Made by a program: the position numbers and the translations under genes
The notes under the pieces: model-generated
The model's input: the letters and a program-made list of their open reading frames with translations, nothing else
Database searches by the model: none
What the model was told of the DNA's origin: nothing
Origin: Lineus longissimus
Taxonomy: Eukaryota; Nemertea; Pilidiophora; Heteronemertea; Lineidae
Assembly: GCF_910592395.1 (NCBI RefSeq)
Contig: NC_088311.1
Location: 20,811,695-20,875,694, forward strand
Direction of reading: 5' to 3'
DNA length: 64,000 nucleotides
Shown: in pieces, positions 44,960 through 59,900 of the stretch
How positions within the stretch are numbered: position 1 is the stretch's first letter
Layout of the letters: every line of letters starts with the position of its first letter

Positions 44960-47900
44960 ATGGCTGTCAAGACATTTGTCACATTTCTCCTTTTGGCCCT
45001 TACGGTCGTCAGCGCTGAACTCCCAACGGAATTACACCCTTTCTTTCAAGGTAAATGTATATAAACCTCATCTTTTCATTTATCGCAACATAATTCTGAA
45101 ATGTACACGGTTGCTATGTATTTTGCGCTAGCCATTGATGTCGTTTATTCGCTGGTTCATTGAGGCGGATAATCGGCGCCTGGCGTAATTGCCATGCGCA
45201 TCCTTGGTGACACATGCTAACTGGCTTTTATCCTGACGTGTCTTCCGTGTTCTACCTCTGTAGTATGGTCATTAGGGGACTAACCTTACTGACTCATTGA
45301 GCTGCTGTGGTTATAGTGTATCATGTTAGTTGCGGCTGATAAGGAAATAAAGAGCATTGTGCACAGTATAGGCTAGGCTAAAGTAATTGGGCTTCTGGGC
45401 TGAGAGCAAGAGACATAAAAACTGTTACTTGCTTATACACAGTAAACTAGGGTTATCTAATATAGCCTCTAAAGTAATTGGGCTTCTGGGCTAAGACATA
45501 TAAGAGCTGTTACTTGCTTATGCACTGTAAACTAGGGTTATATCATATAGCCTCTAAAGCAATTGGGCTTCTGGGCTAAGACATATAAGAGCTGTTACTT
45601 GCTTAAACACTGTAAACTAGGGTTATATAATATAGCCTCTAAAGTAATTGTGCTTCTGGGCTGAGGGATATAAGAGCTATTACTTCCTTATGCACTGTAA
45701 ACTAGGGTTATATAATATAGCCTCTAAAGTAATTGAGCTTCTGGGCTGAGGAATATAAGAGCTGTTACTTGCTTATACACTGTAAACTAGGGTTATATGA
45801 TATAGCCTCTAAAGTAATTGGGCTTCTGGGCTGAGGGATATAAGAGCGGTTACTTGCTTATGCACTGTAAACTAGGGTTATATAATTTAGCCTCTGAAGT
45901 AATAGGGCTTCTGGGCTGAGGAATATAAGAGCTGGGCTTCTGGGCTGAGGAATATAAGAGATGTTACTTGCTCATGCACTGAAAACTAGGGTTATAAAAT
46001 ATAGCCTCTAAAGTGATTGGGCTTCTGGGCTGAGGAATATAAGAGCTGGGCTTCTGGGCTGAGGAATATAAGAGATGTTACTTGCTTATGCACTGTAAAC
46101 TAGGGTTATAAAATATAGCCTCTAAAGTAATTGGGCTTCTGGGCTGAGGAATATAAGAGATGTTACTTGCTTATGCACTGTAAACTAGGGTTATAAAATA
46201 TAGCCTCTAAAGTGATTGGGCTTCTGCGCAATTATCGCTATTATTTTGATTCAAAATTATCCCCAATTCCATTTCATGTGCAATTGGATGATGGGACCTA
46301 CTACTGCAGAGTGGTAGGTGACTGGGTTGCTGACAGCTTGGTAATAGAGCCCTTATATGATGCCATTGGTCCTTTAATAGTGCCAGACTTAAAGCATTAC
46401 CACAGGTCCTTTAATAAAGACCCCTAGGAACATTTCCTTGTTTGTGGCAGATGGAATCCATAGGAACTTAATTTTCTTGTGAAAGATTTTAATGTCTGAC
46501 AAAAACTTTCCATTTTTTTAATTCTGGAGTGTCTTAATAGATCATTAAAGAGAATCTGTCTTGTTAAAGATTTTTGAAAAAATCAATCTGCCTTGCTAAA
46601 TTTTTAAATTATATAAAAGCTTTAGGGATGGAAACTTTATTCTGGGTGCTAGAATATTTGCCTGCATTTTAAATTCTTTCTTTTCATGTTTGCAGATAAT
46701 TAGGAAAGTGTATGGTCGAGAAGAAAATCTAATTAAGATTACTGTTATTATACTATAGAGTGTCAAAACACAAACTTTAAGATACCAACATTATTTCAGG
46801 ATACAGTACTTGCACATTTAAACATTTCCTTCTTGCTCACTCCATACAACATCACCCTCTAGGGAATACTAAAACCCTGTAATTACCCTCAGAGATTGAA
46901 GGCTTGTTCAGTCTGATTATCTCTCATTGACCATGTCTACTGACCATGTGATTGGTTTCCAGGCTCCCTAGTAGTAGTTTGGGGCGCTGGATTCATTATC
47001 CAAAAATTGTGAGCTCAATTTCAATACATGGCAATGAAAAACTGCTTGTGATCTTGGGCAATTCACTTAACTGTGAACCCCTATATTTTGTGAGACACCC
47101 TCTCTATCAAATGTATTTGGGACAGTGATTTTGGTCCAAAGTGGGTTGTTTCTGTACAATCTGACCTCTGTAATCAGGACACCCCTCTATTCAGGACAGC
47201 AATGGTAATGATAAAATGACACAATGATAAAGGCAAAATTTTACATTTTTGTACCACTTAAGTTTGTGATTGTACCAGTGTCAAAATTGCAAAATATTCG
47301 GCTCACAAAAATAAAGGGGTTTACAGTATTCTAACTAAAGAGCATGTTGCATTTGTAATCTGCCAAAACGAGCAAAGAAAATGTGAATCTTCATAAATAT
47401 GTTAACTTCTCCTAAGACTTAACCTTTTGCCACGCCAGTTGACCTCCTGACATCCTCTGCCCCCTACATCTCACTGCAGTATTCAAACTGCCGCAGGCTC
47501 TCTATAAATATTATGTACACAAATTTCGTGTTCACATCGATCAAACATGTCAAAATAACTGAAGATGACGTGTATGTTTCATCTGAATTGATTTTATTTT
47601 TTTTCGATACCTGACAATTGATCAGATCAAAGTAAAATAATTCACAGTGGACACATTTGATGAGGGCACACACTTTGATATATTTTATGGAATGATATCA
47701 TTAGCTTTTAAATATTAATGTTGCACATTGAAATATTGGGGAACTGCAAATTCCTGAAAACAAGATTGAAAATGAGATTCATTGGCCACAATAGTATGTT
47801 GAGTTAAGCGCCACTGTATACAATCCGTGATGCTAAGAGTTCGCTAATTGGCAAGTGGCAATAGACTAAATTTATCGCATATGTGACTGAAATTTAATGG

Positions 47901-50900
47901 ATAATGCATTACGGTTGACATTTTTGTATAAGTAAAAATGCACATTTGACATTGGTTTGCTAAAATTGAAAGAAATATAAGACTTCCAACAGTTTACAAT
48001 AATCATTTCATTTGATGTACATTGTAAATTCATGAAATCTGCACCAAATCTCTTTGGGCGACCTTGCTAATGGCGAGAACCCCTGCCTCATGTACATCAT
48101 GCTAAATGTTGTCGGCTTTATACAGCAATAGATATATGACATAGCAGATATGTACAACAATGTAGCTAGGTGACGTGCTACACATACTAACCACTTCATT
48201 TCCAGTAACATAGATTTGTTTCACGTCCCCGGAGGTTTCCTTGACGAGACCAAGGCACCAGGCATGCACGTGGGTCTGTGAGTACAGAGTCTTCATTTGA
48301 TCAAATTTGAATAGGAGACCTTTAATCAGGAGTTCAAGGGCAACTATAGGCAGGATTTAGGTGTTCAAATTAGGAGTGCATGCAAGTTGGCTTTTGATCT
48401 CTGGAGTTTGATAAAATCTTCATACCAGACCTTTAATTGGGAGTTAAAGGGTGACTATAGGCAGGAGATAGGGGGTCAAATTGGTAGTGAACAGTTGGAA
48501 ACCTGCCGTGCGTTTGATTTAGGAATAATTACATTCCTCATGCAAAGTGGATAGTTTCTGTGGATATGTAACTTTGCAGTGTGAGAAGGGAGAGGCCTCT
48601 ATTGGTGACATTGTGTAACTTAATCTGACCCAGCTGGCTTCTGCCTATACTCTTCCTTTAAAGGGGCAATGTCTAGGCAGTCAAAATCCTTTTATATCTC
48701 TACACAAACACTGTGTACTAATTCATTGACAACCTTCAGATGCTTGGGTACCTTTTCACCTATATGCCTATTGATTCATGGGGGAACCAGGACATATTCA
48801 CAGCCATGTTGTCTAGCGGTTTTGTGAAATTTCAACTTCTGCATGATTTAGCATTTTGACAACCCCGTGACAGTAATTTCAATAAGATCTTCTCTCTTGA
48901 AGCCATGTATTATTGCCATTATCCGTATAAAAATTTTTTAAATAATAAATAATATTTCCGGGCTTACTGAAGAACATTACCTGGCCATTCAGGTAAATTA
49001 TATATTCCACGGCATTGAATATTTTATTGGGCTGATCACACTCTGAACATCGGCATGTTTTTCTAGGTTGCATGCATTCACATAGGGTAAATTATGAATC
49101 TCAAATTTTAACAAGAATTTGTCTCTGATGGCTTCACCAGCAAAGTAAAATCGATTGGGTCTAGAACATTCCCTGTCAATAGATGTCCATAACATAATCG
49201 AGGAAACAACCAATATCATGTGAGGCAATCCATACTCAAAGCACAATTGATTTCAAAATGACTGTTCAAGTTGCTGATTGCTGGTGTCAGGATATCACAG
49301 AGGCCTGGAGGTCTTTGTACCCATTTTTCTATGCTACTTTGTACTCATGCCTGCACGAACAAGTGCAAGGTCTCCACTACCAGCATTTTAGTAACCAACT
49401 CTCCTTCATCGCTGTCTCAGATTGTGACTTTAAGCGCCATCTGCTAGGGAATGTTGTAACTATCTTGAAAATGAAATTGATATTAACTCACTGAATTTCA
49501 TCCACTAAGAATCTTAAAGATGTCCACTTAAATGAAAGAAATAATGTTTAAAGCGGTATGTGTCATGTGTGTCTTACAGAAACAATATTCCTAATTTAGC
49601 AGCCCTGTTGAATAACAATCTCGGAATAGATGAGATATTTTAGCTTTTTTGTCAAAGTGAAGATTTCATGCATTCGCAGATGATGCTGGTTGCAACCTAT
49701 TGCAAAGATTATAATGCCACTCTCATCGATGATCCATATCTTCTTTGCCTTAGAAGTGAGTTGAATCAATGTCCTATGATGTAAAAGTACCTTTCTGCTA
49801 TCATTATGCCTTATTGATAGTAGCACTTTAGCTGTTGCTGCCAAACCTCGCTGAGACATGGCTTGAATCTTTGATGATGTTTTCACAAGAAGCTGCAGAA
49901 ATTGGGTTGGGTTTATTATTTTGTTATTGGAAATGCTGGAAGGGGCTTGTCCTGTGATGAAATTTTGTCTTCCTGGCTGTAGAATACAGTTGAACCTTCC
50001 TTAGCAAACACCTCTTTATTAAGGATGGCCCTCTCTACTGAGGTCTTGGCACTTGAATGTGTGGAAAGGGCTAAAAAGGCTCTGGTTTGAGGTCACCTTC
50101 TACTATCACACATCAGCCCAGGTGGTGACTGTCGGTAACATCACAAACCTCAACTTTTTTTAGTCTCCAGGTTTGCAACCAGACATGACAAAACCACTAA
50201 TTTGTGGAGATATAAAGATTTTTTGCTGCAGTAATATAGTTTATCGTTTTTCACTGCTCTTCATATTGTATTCTTACATCATTATGGGTAAAATAGTTGA
50301 CTTTGAAACAAGTGTGGAAATGCTATGGATTTTGTTCATATATCAAAGGTCAGTGATATGTTTCATTAGCCAATGACGTATCCTGTACAAGTCAAGTAGC
50401 ATAAATGGAGTCCTCCAATGCTCAAGAGTGCTTGGTTTGTTGGTTATCTCCTTCCAGATCATTGATAATGGTCATGTGGTTTCGTGGTTAATGAATTATA
50501 CAATGGAGACCACTACACTCCTGTTTGCCGCACAATCGATCCTTCAGGTGAAATTACTCTAGGTTCAACTGTATAAAGTCAGTGCCAGATGGTCATTTCT
50601 TGGCTCTAGCTGCAGTGTCTTTCTACATGAAGAAATTGGTCCTGTGATATTTTCTTAGTCACAGGGTTCACAAGCTTGTTACAATGACAGCCCTCCCTCT
50701 TTACCTGATAACAGTTAATTGGAAATACTGACAACATTATTTAGGTCCATTCATCCATTCCTTCATGTCTTTTCTTTTGGAAATATCGTTTTTTTATCCC
50801 TATCAGTCCCATGTGAACACAATGTCCCCAGGAAATTTCGTTTTTATCCTTATCATAAACCAAGTAAATACACGGATATTTAGCATGCTACTTTCATAAA

Positions 50901-53900
50901 ATGCCCGCTGCAATCTTACCGAAAATTTGTAATCCTAAACTGCTTATAATGATATCCCTGGGAGTATACAACACTTTCAATGATGTATGATGTACTAATA
51001 TTTCCCCTCTGGACATTCGTTTGAGACATTACAATCTATCATGATCAAGTTTCGTTCGAATAAATTGCACACAGACTTCAGAGAAAATCACTTTTCTGGT
51101 AATTGAGTTAATAATGATGTACCAAATTTTTACAAATGCCAAATGTTGAATACGTGTAGTCTTTTTAGCATTTATTGACGTCTGCTTTGCGGAAGAGCAA
51201 TTGATTCTTGTAGAAGAAAGTGGGCAGTGCCAGTTTTGTGGAAATGGAGTCGAGTAACTTTTTGACAATTATACTCATTGTCTTCAGGTCGGGTAATAAT
51301 TTAAAAGGGTTGACATTGCCAATATACAGTGTCAAGGACTGAACTTTGTTGTCCTGATGCATTTTCCATTACCTTCATTGTAGTACATGTAGTTGCCCAT
51401 TCTTACAAAAATGGAAAAAATGGCAATTGACCACCTTCTTGCATAACTTCTTCCAATTTGATTCCAACTCAACAGACCCCCGGGACAGACCCTTAAACAT
51501 TGTCAAAACAGACAACTTATCAATAACTACTGTTTGAAAACACCATGGTGTTTGTCAACCTGACCATGCTTTGATCTTTACTGGTTAAAAATGTTATAGC
51601 AGATGGTGTTGGTCAACCAGACCATGCTTTGATCTTTATAAGTTTAAAACATTATAAAATCAGCATGGTGTATTTTACCAACGGCTTCTATTGAACGACC
51701 AATATGTGTCCATATTCCCATGTTATATAGCTTACATTCAGTGGCATAATTAGCACGAATCTTGTTAATTGGTTTAATTGAGTCAGTCTTCCGTGAATCA
51801 TAGTTTCGTTGAGAAGATGCCCGGAGGACTCTTGAAAGCAGAAGTCAATATATTTGAGGGAACTTATCAAAATTCCATTAATTTGTTTAAAAGTCTCCTG
51901 GACACTTGCCTATGCCATCAACCACCAGAAATTTTGAGGCGACAGAAAGATTGTCCTGTGCAGATCCACAATTTCATGCAAAAGTGGTGACAAGAACCTT
52001 GTAATCTATATTGGTCTTTGTTCGCAGGGAGTAGTTTCATGATAAATTATTCAGATCTGTGTATGTTGTGGCGTTATTCTTGGTAAATTGCTGGTTTATC
52101 CTGGCAAATGTTGGTGTTTGCATATATTTTCTGTACTCAGCTATTTTGTAATGTTATATTCTGAAACAACTTGGTTACAGTTTTTCATTTTTATAATGGA
52201 TGATGTTTTGTTTTGACCACAGTTTTGGTGAGACAAACCTCTCTATTAAGAACACTAGTGGTAGTTTCCATTCAATCAGGTTACCTATCTATTAAGGAGA
52301 GCAATTGTCGGTCCTGAGGGTGTCCATAATAGAGAGGTTCTACTGTAATCATTTTAAAATGAGTGAGGATCTGATGAATACGATGAAATAGGTTGGATTC
52401 CGTCAGCTCATGAATGGATCATTTCTGTTATAATTTCTGTTGTCGATTGCTGGACTGAGCAGTTGTGATCATGCTGTGCTGTAAATCGTTCACCTAATCC
52501 TTGTATTGTCACTTTCAATCCTCGACGCAATTAACCAATCGTTAAGCAATTTGTCTTACCATACTGGCGAACCTATTACAAATTACGCGATCCTCTGGTG
52601 TCAATTAAGCGATGGAGACACCTGTGCTCGGAGTCTGGTGAAGAACATCGTGTGAAAACTGATGTTTATGTCAGAATGCCGTCTTGATATGGTTAAAGAA
52701 AATTGTTCGATGTAGTGTAGGCAAACTGTTCAATGAGATGCTTGTGACAGAATTGGTTCTTCGTGGTTCATAAACTATATTTTCAAAATACTGACTTTTG
52801 ATTGGAAAAGCGGAGAAATTTCATAATCCACCTCAATATAAATCGTGAAAATTGTATATTTTCAGAAATGTTCACACATTGCAAATGTTAAGATGGTGGT
52901 TTGGAGTATCATGTATCTTCAGAATCAGAACATCAAACCAAATATATAAAACACACTATTCCCTGATGGCAAATAAGTGATGGAAACACCTGTGGTCTGA
53001 GTGCAGTTTCAAAAGAACATTCCGTGAAGACTGATGTTGGCAATCGTTCTCGGTGACGTTTATGACAACATTGGTTCCTGACATGGATGAAGAACACTGT
53101 GTGAAAACTAATGCACTGCTAGAATGTGACATTTGTCATAACTTTTGAAATGCTATGACATGTTGGAATGTAAAAACTAGTTATTCAAGCAGTTGAGTGT
53201 AAACTGAGTGTAAACTGGTGATTTTCCAATCGATACTGATGAATGTCATGGAAAGTGTTAAAAAGGAAATGTTCTGTTCTTTCTAGCAATTTGTAAAGCG
53301 TAATTACCGCTCTTGCAATCTTTTTCTCTGATGTCATCAAGATGTAAAATCTACAGGAAATTGAGAGCTGAGCTGTGACATTAGTTCTCTGCAGTTTTTT
53401 ACACCTCAGCCAATTCAAAGGCTGGAGGGTTATTGGTATGCGCTGTCTGTCTGCCTGTCTGTCTGTCTGTCCGTCTTTCGCTTTTCCAGAACATCTATCT
53501 CTGTTACCATTGATAATTGGCTTTTCATTGCCATTTTCAATAATTGTAGCAATAAGATCAGTTCATTTACTTTACAAAAAAACTATAATTTTTCAAAGAA
53601 ATCACTTTAAGGTCATCTCCACCCAATAAGTTGTTCAGATTGTGAGATAGCACAGATGGCAGGAGACGTTCGTGAACTCTATTTTATTGACTCGCTCTTG
53701 TCTTGCCAATATTACCCTCTTCACAGGCAACCCAATAATTCTAACTACAGTACTTATAAAAGCTTCCCTCTTGTTGACAGCAGGAACCTTTGAAGAGTGG
53801 GAGAGAATATCTGATCTCCCCTGACTGGTCAGCAAAGACAACAGAGGGATTTTTGGCCACCAACTGGTAGTCTACAGGGATTGTTGGTCCTGATTGGTTG

Positions 53901-56900
53901 CGATAGTCTATACAGTCGGGATTGTTGGCCACTCACTGGTCAGCAAAGTCTACAGTAAGGATTGTTGGCCACTCACTGGTCAGCAAAGTCTACCGTCAGG
54001 ATTGTTGGCCACTGACTGGTCAGCAAAGTCTACAGTAAGGATTGTTGGCCACTCACTGGTCAGCAAAGTCTACCGTCAGGATTGTTGGCCACTGACTGGT
54101 CAGCAAAGTCTACATTAGAAATTGTTGGCCACTGACTGGTCAGCTTGTTGGAAGATGTAAAAACATATGGTAGTGAATTGGGCAGATCTTAGCCACTGGA
54201 GCAGACACTAGGAACAGAATCTTGTTTTACGTGTTATTCAAAGGATAGAGCTGGGATATTGGGTTACTGGTCTTGTTGGAGGAAATTGAAACAACGGATA
54301 GAACAGTGATCCTTCCTCGCTGAATCTAAGAGTCTAATCTACAACCTCCTGATTATGAGCCTGGTGCTCTAACACTCTGCCATGGATCTCCCACAGTTCC
54401 ATCTGATTTCCCACATACCTCCAATAACTGTAGTAATCACAAATTGAATCTCGACCACACAATGCATATTTGAACCGTGTGGCGGTCCCTAGCTACATTG
54501 ACCTCATATTTCCATACAAATTATTTATCACCAGGAGCTATGTGTTGATATGATCAAAATGATGAGAATAAAGTGTTTCATTTTCTGTATACAGGGTGAC
54601 CCGAAAATACAAGCATACAGTAGAACCTCTTTATCAGGGACAACCTTGGGACTGACATATGCCCCTCTCAATAGAGAGTCTTGATCATAGAGGTCAAGGT
54701 GAATGGAATTTGCCAATTTGGGACAGAAATCAGTGTCCTTAACACAGAGTATGGCCAGCAAATGAAAATGTTGGCTCATTGATGAGCCTCTCTGTATCAA
54801 AACACTGATAAATAGTGGAGAATTTCTGAATGGATGTACACACACACTTGCTTCGTACATAGGCGCAACCCTGTAGCAATATTCTTATCAGTTTGCCTCC
54901 TGATTTCATCAGTCATTGGGATTATTGAACCCATTTCTGATAAAGTCAATGTTCTTCTGTATCAGATGTCTTTTTCTGATAGAAATTAGAAGAAGAATTG
55001 TGTGCGTTGGACTAAAGTAGGGTGTGGCGTTATGAGGTCACAGATTTTAACACCTTTATCGCACAAGTTGGGGCTAGCTATACTTGATTATTGATGGAGA
55101 ACATTGTCGATGGAGCACCAAATATTTTGAAACATGTTGCCTGAATTTAAGGTCTTTTAAGTATTAACTGTTGAGGGGTGGACAGAAAAGCTAAATGGAG
55201 CTATACAGTTATTCCTAAAGCAACCACATTTTTATGGTGGGTGTATCTATTGAGCCTTCATCACATATCACACGTGTTTTCATTTTGACCTACTTTTCAA
55301 TGTCACAGTGGTCAACATAAACATTACGGTAACCATATATAGTTCACTGACTATATAGGTGTGCACATTGCTCCCAGTCACTTTTTTCGTGGATGCTGCC
55401 AAAATAATTTGATGCTGCTGTTGGACATTGCTGAACCAGATGGTCCTCCCTTGAACACAGCCAGTAAGGGAAGCAGGCAGTGAAAAATTCTTATTGCAGG
55501 TGGCGCTCTTTCAGTTCAACTCGCCCCTTTATCTGAAATTGTCGATCTGTTTGCCTCGTTTTTAGGCCACATTCCTCATATTGGGGAGTCAATACACATC
55601 TTGTGATTTATACCTTTCCACCAGGTCCCATAATTCATTTCAATCACCATGATAAATTCTATTCATTGCTATATGGAAGTGCGACGACATTGATTGGGAC
55701 AGCTGAAGGTCGTAACCAGAGAAATATGGCAACAGAATAGGAATAGGAATTATGTGAGGCCCCTGCTTTTGCAGATCTGGAATCCCAATATGATAGGGTT
55801 ATTGGATGATTCCAATGACTCTAAGTGTAATGGTCAGTAACGGTAATGGGAAAGACCAGGCACTTTTTATTTTGCATTTATGGTAGACGGCAGAAACAAA
55901 ACGCTTTTTAAGGGAAAATACATCCGTGCCATGGCTAAAGGATATAATGTCCTTAAAACCCAGCGATTTTTCCAGCAGATGAGAGATCTTTTTCTTGCAT
56001 ATAGCAGTGATTATAATCGTGGGCCACAGCGGTTTAAATCACTTCCTTGTGCAGCCCTTTTAAAAGCTACTCCGTAGAGAATTCACACCTTTTGGGGACA
56101 AAGTTATTGCACTTTTGGGGACAAAGTTATTGCAATAAGGTCAAAGTAATTCGCATCAAATGTTTCCAACCATCGGCCACAACACGCCATCCCTTGATTC
56201 ATTGGTTCTCCAGCTGCGGCTATGCTCATTTCACCTTCGTTATAACCTGCCATTTCAAATCAAATTATCGCTGGCATAAAGAACAGGAATTGCAGGGAGA
56301 GCAATCAATATTAAAAATGGCCGTGATCGAGAGACTTACTTCCAGGGTGGCTTAAAGGGGTATGCTGTTGTGATAATGGTGGTCCAGGAAAATAGAAAGG
56401 CAGTTTACTCAATGCCATGGTGTAGTTATGCATACAAATTTGCTGAAACTTGGCATTTATAGTATTTGTATATCTGTCTACATACCGGCAGTTTTGAAGT
56501 ATTTCTTACCTATTTAAGTAATTAGGAAATTTCAAATTCAATTACCAATTTCAAATTTTTACAATGATGTAGGCAGGCTATGCATGTTTCTCACTTGGTG
56601 GGGTCTTGGCATGGGAACTTGATACAAGGAACCAGGGTTATATGTCTCATTTGAAGGACTATGAAGAGACAGGAATTTCAGTTCCTTGAAAGTCGTGCCA
56701 GCTCATCAATACTTGGAGTTATGACATAGCATATGATGATTGGTCTATTCAGGGAATAAGTTCAGCTAATCAAATATGGTAATGAGCTGATCAAATATGG
56801 TAATGCACTTCGAATTACCAATAAATTGATCATTCAGATTACGAAAAATTTTAACTCGATTCCAAAACCATTCACAACCATTCAAAATTTCAATGCTGAT

Positions 56901-59900
56901 TTGATTTGAAGGACTGCGAGTTTCTTTGCAAAGCAGGAGTATAATGAGTCACTTGTGTTTGCATGCAGTGCTTAACCCCTTCAGAAGGGTACATTCCCAA
57001 CAGCTATCTCAGGACCTCGGATATCATGAAATTGAAATGTTAAGATTATTCGCTGGCCGGATTAAGACTTTGTTATGAAGCAGCTCGATTCGCCATAATA
57101 TTTTGTCATGGGGTGGGGGTAATGGGCTCTCCTGTTGGGTAGAGCATTACTTTATACCTCATCCGCCCCAAAACAACACTTTTTGTAGTGTCTGTCGAGG
57201 GCAGTAGTTCCCCAGCCACCCCAACCCTGAATATGGCACAGACTTTGTTGAAACTATGTTCATTGCATTCATATCTTGCCACCTCATTAATTCCCATATA
57301 GCACGTTCTGTGCATCATCAAGTCCCCTGACTCACTCGGTTACAGATTTACTCTCACCCCAGCTAACATCTCACAAAGACCTAAGGCCCCTTTTAAGTCC
57401 ACTTCATCAGTATGTGATGACAGTTTGGATGAAACGGATTCCTCCGGCCGGGTCCCTTATAACCTTTGAATTACATCACAAGCTGGTAATCCTAACCGTA
57501 GCCACTTCTTCACTCCGATTGGCTGAAATCGACGATTCAATTACTGGTACGCCACAATGATAAATGGATCACGTCGTAGTCTTGCGTGTCATGACATGTC
57601 ACTTGTTGCCGCAAGTGTTTTTCCGCTGAAAATTGGATTAGTTGCGATTATTGTTACCAATTACATGTCTGCAACGGATTTGAAGAGATTTTCAGATTCA
57701 CTGAGAACTTGTTGGTGGCATATTAATTACACCATGTTATTGCACTTGTGGTCTGGGTTGCGAGTGATATGACTTTAATATAAGGATACTTTGATGCTCC
57801 TTGTGACTTTATTGGCATTATGGCTTGTCTTGTCGTGCTAGATTTAGCATACGAGCTATGAGTCATGTTACACATGCTTATGGGATGACCACAGGGCACT
57901 ACCATTTTGGCTAGAACTTGAAATCCTAAAGCAATTAGCTCTTGCAAAACGACTTGAATGCCAATATCTACAAGGATGGGAGTCTATTCTTTGTTTTCCA
58001 GAGAACAGCCTCCAACTTATCAGTTAAATGTTTATAATTTGCATGTCCTCTCTTTCTGTGAGGTTACTATACCTTCAGAGGTATTTCTGCATCCATACAA
58101 AGACATGTAGCAATCAGCTGTTATCAGTAAAATATATTGAATTGTATCAATTTGCATCTTTCCTGTTGCTCATAGTAAAGGTCAATGTGGACCATCAAAG
58201 ATGGTTTGTGAACAATACTGCATCCACTGCTTTATACATGTAACAATCAGCTGTTATCAGTAAAATATTTCAACTTCTATCTCTTCTCTCGTCTAGGTCA
58301 CTGTGGCTCGTCAGAGATGGTCTGTGAACAGTTATGCATCCAGAGACACGAAGGCTACTTGTGTGATTGTAAGAAAGGATATCAACTCGAGGTCGATGGA
58401 TATTCATGCAAAGGTAAGGATGAGAACATCGCCACTCCAACGACTCTTGTAGTGCATCCTTGTACAAAAACATGTTTGATAAGGGCTGATTTTTTTGAGG
58501 GCAAATCATAGGGGGTCAGTAATAAATACATGCCAGCAAATGGGGATTAGAGTTGGCTCCACCCACAGCAGGCCGTTTATTGAAAATCGAAAGTGCATGG
58601 AAGCTCTACACCTGTTTTTGAGAGTGACCCCCCCTCCCCAGCCGACTATAGATGTACCTTTGCCTACTTTTTTAAAAAGTCACTTACAATGGATGTATAT
58701 CATAACCAAGTCTGCAATGTGTCCTTTATCTCGTCTTGTTAGCCATCACGCTAACCTGGCAACGGACCACTTAATAAGTTGCCTGGAGATGTCCTAATAT
58801 TAACTTAGTGATAGCTACTCGCTTGCAGGTTTGTGTAATAATTTTCTTAGAATTGGCGGAATGAAAGTGTTGGCCCGGCAGTGGTGCATCTGATGTCGGT
58901 CTCCAGACAATTATGGAGAAGTTCAGATTTTGAGCGGAGAATGAGGTGGCATTTCGTTGACGGATATCAGATTGCCTGTTGTCAGAAATGCAACGAAACA
59001 GTAAATATTTTAGACACATTTTTCTAATTTTTTACAAATATTGCAGAATCGTACATGTATGTATAGTGCAGATAAAAAAACAAGTTGAATCCAGTTACCG
59101 TACCTGTACACCGAGTCAATATTCATGATGCACCAAATAAAATATCATCAGCCAACAAGTACATTTTCCATTACTTTTCATTACCGGTATTACAGCTGTC
59201 GAGTAGTGTTTTGATCTGCACCGTGTAGCTGCTGGCATGCAGCACTGATATAAAATCCCGCTTAGAATCGTAAAAATGTTATAAGATAAATCTTTATGTG
59301 TTTTATGGGAATGTCTCCTTAGTGCCATATGTGGCTTTGTCGTACAATAGCATTGATAGAAGGTGTCGACTTCTTTCATTCAAAGCTGGAGGATAATGAA
59401 AACTGATGTAAAATCAGGTTTGAAGTTGAATATCACTTGAGGTACAGTATAACCTTGTGGTTTTGTAGTGATAATACATGTACGTGTCATGATAGTGATA
59501 ATGCTGGGATGATTTCAAAATGAATGATAACAATGTTTGAACATCAGGTTCTTCAAAGTCTCTTCTCCCACCTGTGATTGCTGCATCTCTGACCAGCTCA
59601 CTTCTGTTTTTCCGCAGCTCCTATCTCTGACAACCAGTCCCCGGTACCAGTGCAACAGTCTCTTGGGACATCTGCCATCATCTATGCGGACAATATCAGT
59701 CCTCAGGTGTGTCCACAAAGAATAAGTTGGGTATACATACCTGATGCTGCAAACCAAAACACCAGCAAGCATTTCCTTAGAGAAAAAGGAAGCTAGTCTG
59801 CAGCAATTAGTAGAAGTTCTTCCTGGTAGTTTCTCTGACCCATATGTGATTGAGGTTCATCATCGGTCCTTTAGTGGTTAAAAATGTTCTCAAAGTGCCC

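Noticed and set aside
45376-46228. CRISPR-like array
   Set aside because: The whole 85-bp unit is repeated without unique spacers, inside an animal gene intron; it is a satellite.
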